Below are positions 14,762-14,812 of a stretch of DNA of 14,812 nucleotides, piece after piece (position 1 is the first letter of the stretch; each line of letters starts with the position of its first letter). Under the pieces are notes generated by a model, which was not told where the DNA came from, made no database searches, and worked only from the letters and a program-made list of their open reading frames with translations. The stretch comes from Clostridia bacterium. GTDB lineage: Bacteria > Bacillota > Clostridia > Christensenellales > Aristaeellaceae. The stretch is taken from assembly GCA_016296675.1 (NCBI GenBank), contig JAEDIV010000059.1, forward strand, positions 1 to 14,812. The letters are read 5' to 3'. The position numbers and the translations under genes were made by a program.

Positions 14762-14812
14762 CAAGCCATCAAAAAAGTACCTTTTTTGATGGGAAGGGCC
14801 GATCCCCTGAAA
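14760..14812 (-). repeat. Terminal inverted repeat / dispersed 3'-UTR-type repeat, right copy
   Basis: Exact reverse complement of 1-53, including the 11-bp hairpin (14766-14776 with 14782-14792). Read on the - strand it again precedes a terminator, whose stem starts on its last two bases. The terminator sequence itself is different from the one at the left end, so conservation stops sharply at the repeat edge. Confidence 0.85.

Noticed and set aside
14390..14764. 124-residue open frame on the - strand at the right end
   Set aside because: It begins inside the terminator stem, is rich in Arg, His and Lys in a shadow-like way, and lies opposite the frameshifted + strand gene.
1..14812. The 53-base inverted repeats as the ends of a composite transposon or a hairpin-ended linear element
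   Set aside because: No transposase, recombinase or replication gene lies between them, the repeat contains its own hairpin and adjoins terminators, and ends at repeats are what assembly breakpoints produce.
1..14812. CRISPR array, tRNA or rRNA genes
   Set aside because: No regularly spaced repeats and no cloverleaf or rRNA-like sequence was found on either strand.

Overview
The window looks like a complete contig from a Gram-positive-type anaerobe, most likely a gut member of the Clostridia (Christensenellales-like). Supporting signs are strong Shine-Dalgarno sites throughout, sigma-A-type promoters, LplB/YtcP-type sugar permeases, and mixed GC with many GTG starts. The taxonomy is inference: no rRNA or marker gene is present.

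Layout. Both ends carry the same 53-base sequence in inverted orientation, each containing a perfect 11-bp hairpin and each running straight into an intrinsic terminator that points into the window. From about 300 to 11207 all genes lie on the + strand in what looks like one long operon. In order they are: a six-helix membrane protein resembling an ECF S-component; two carbohydrate ABC permeases (LplB/YteP and YtcP types); a large secreted substrate-binding protein; two small four-helix membrane proteins; a MsmX/UgpC-type ATPase; two more small membrane proteins; a GH28 polygalacturonase-type hydrolase; and a GH105 unsaturated rhamnogalacturonyl/galacturonyl hydrolase. A convergent AraC-type regulator (11191-11976, - strand) overlaps the end of the operon. 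Divergent from it is a second MsmX-type ATPase, closed by a clear terminator. A separately promoted ketopantoate-reductase-family gene follows, and then a frameshifted small cysteine-rich membrane protein.

How it fits together. The permeases, binding protein and ATPase should import a pectin-derived oligosaccharide (oligogalacturonide or rhamnogalacturonan fragment). GH28 and GH105, both without signal peptides, would trim it in the cytoplasm. The AraC regulator is the likely local sensor. The binding protein has a signal peptide but no lipobox cysteine, has codon use unlike its neighbours, and is bracketed by RNA hairpins that could set it apart in expression.

The best candidate for something undescribed is the set of five unrecognised polytopic membrane proteins built into this importer operon. 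Two of them have large acidic/aromatic extracytoplasmic loops and could dock the unlipidated binding protein. The second candidate is the repeat-plus-terminator element at both ends.
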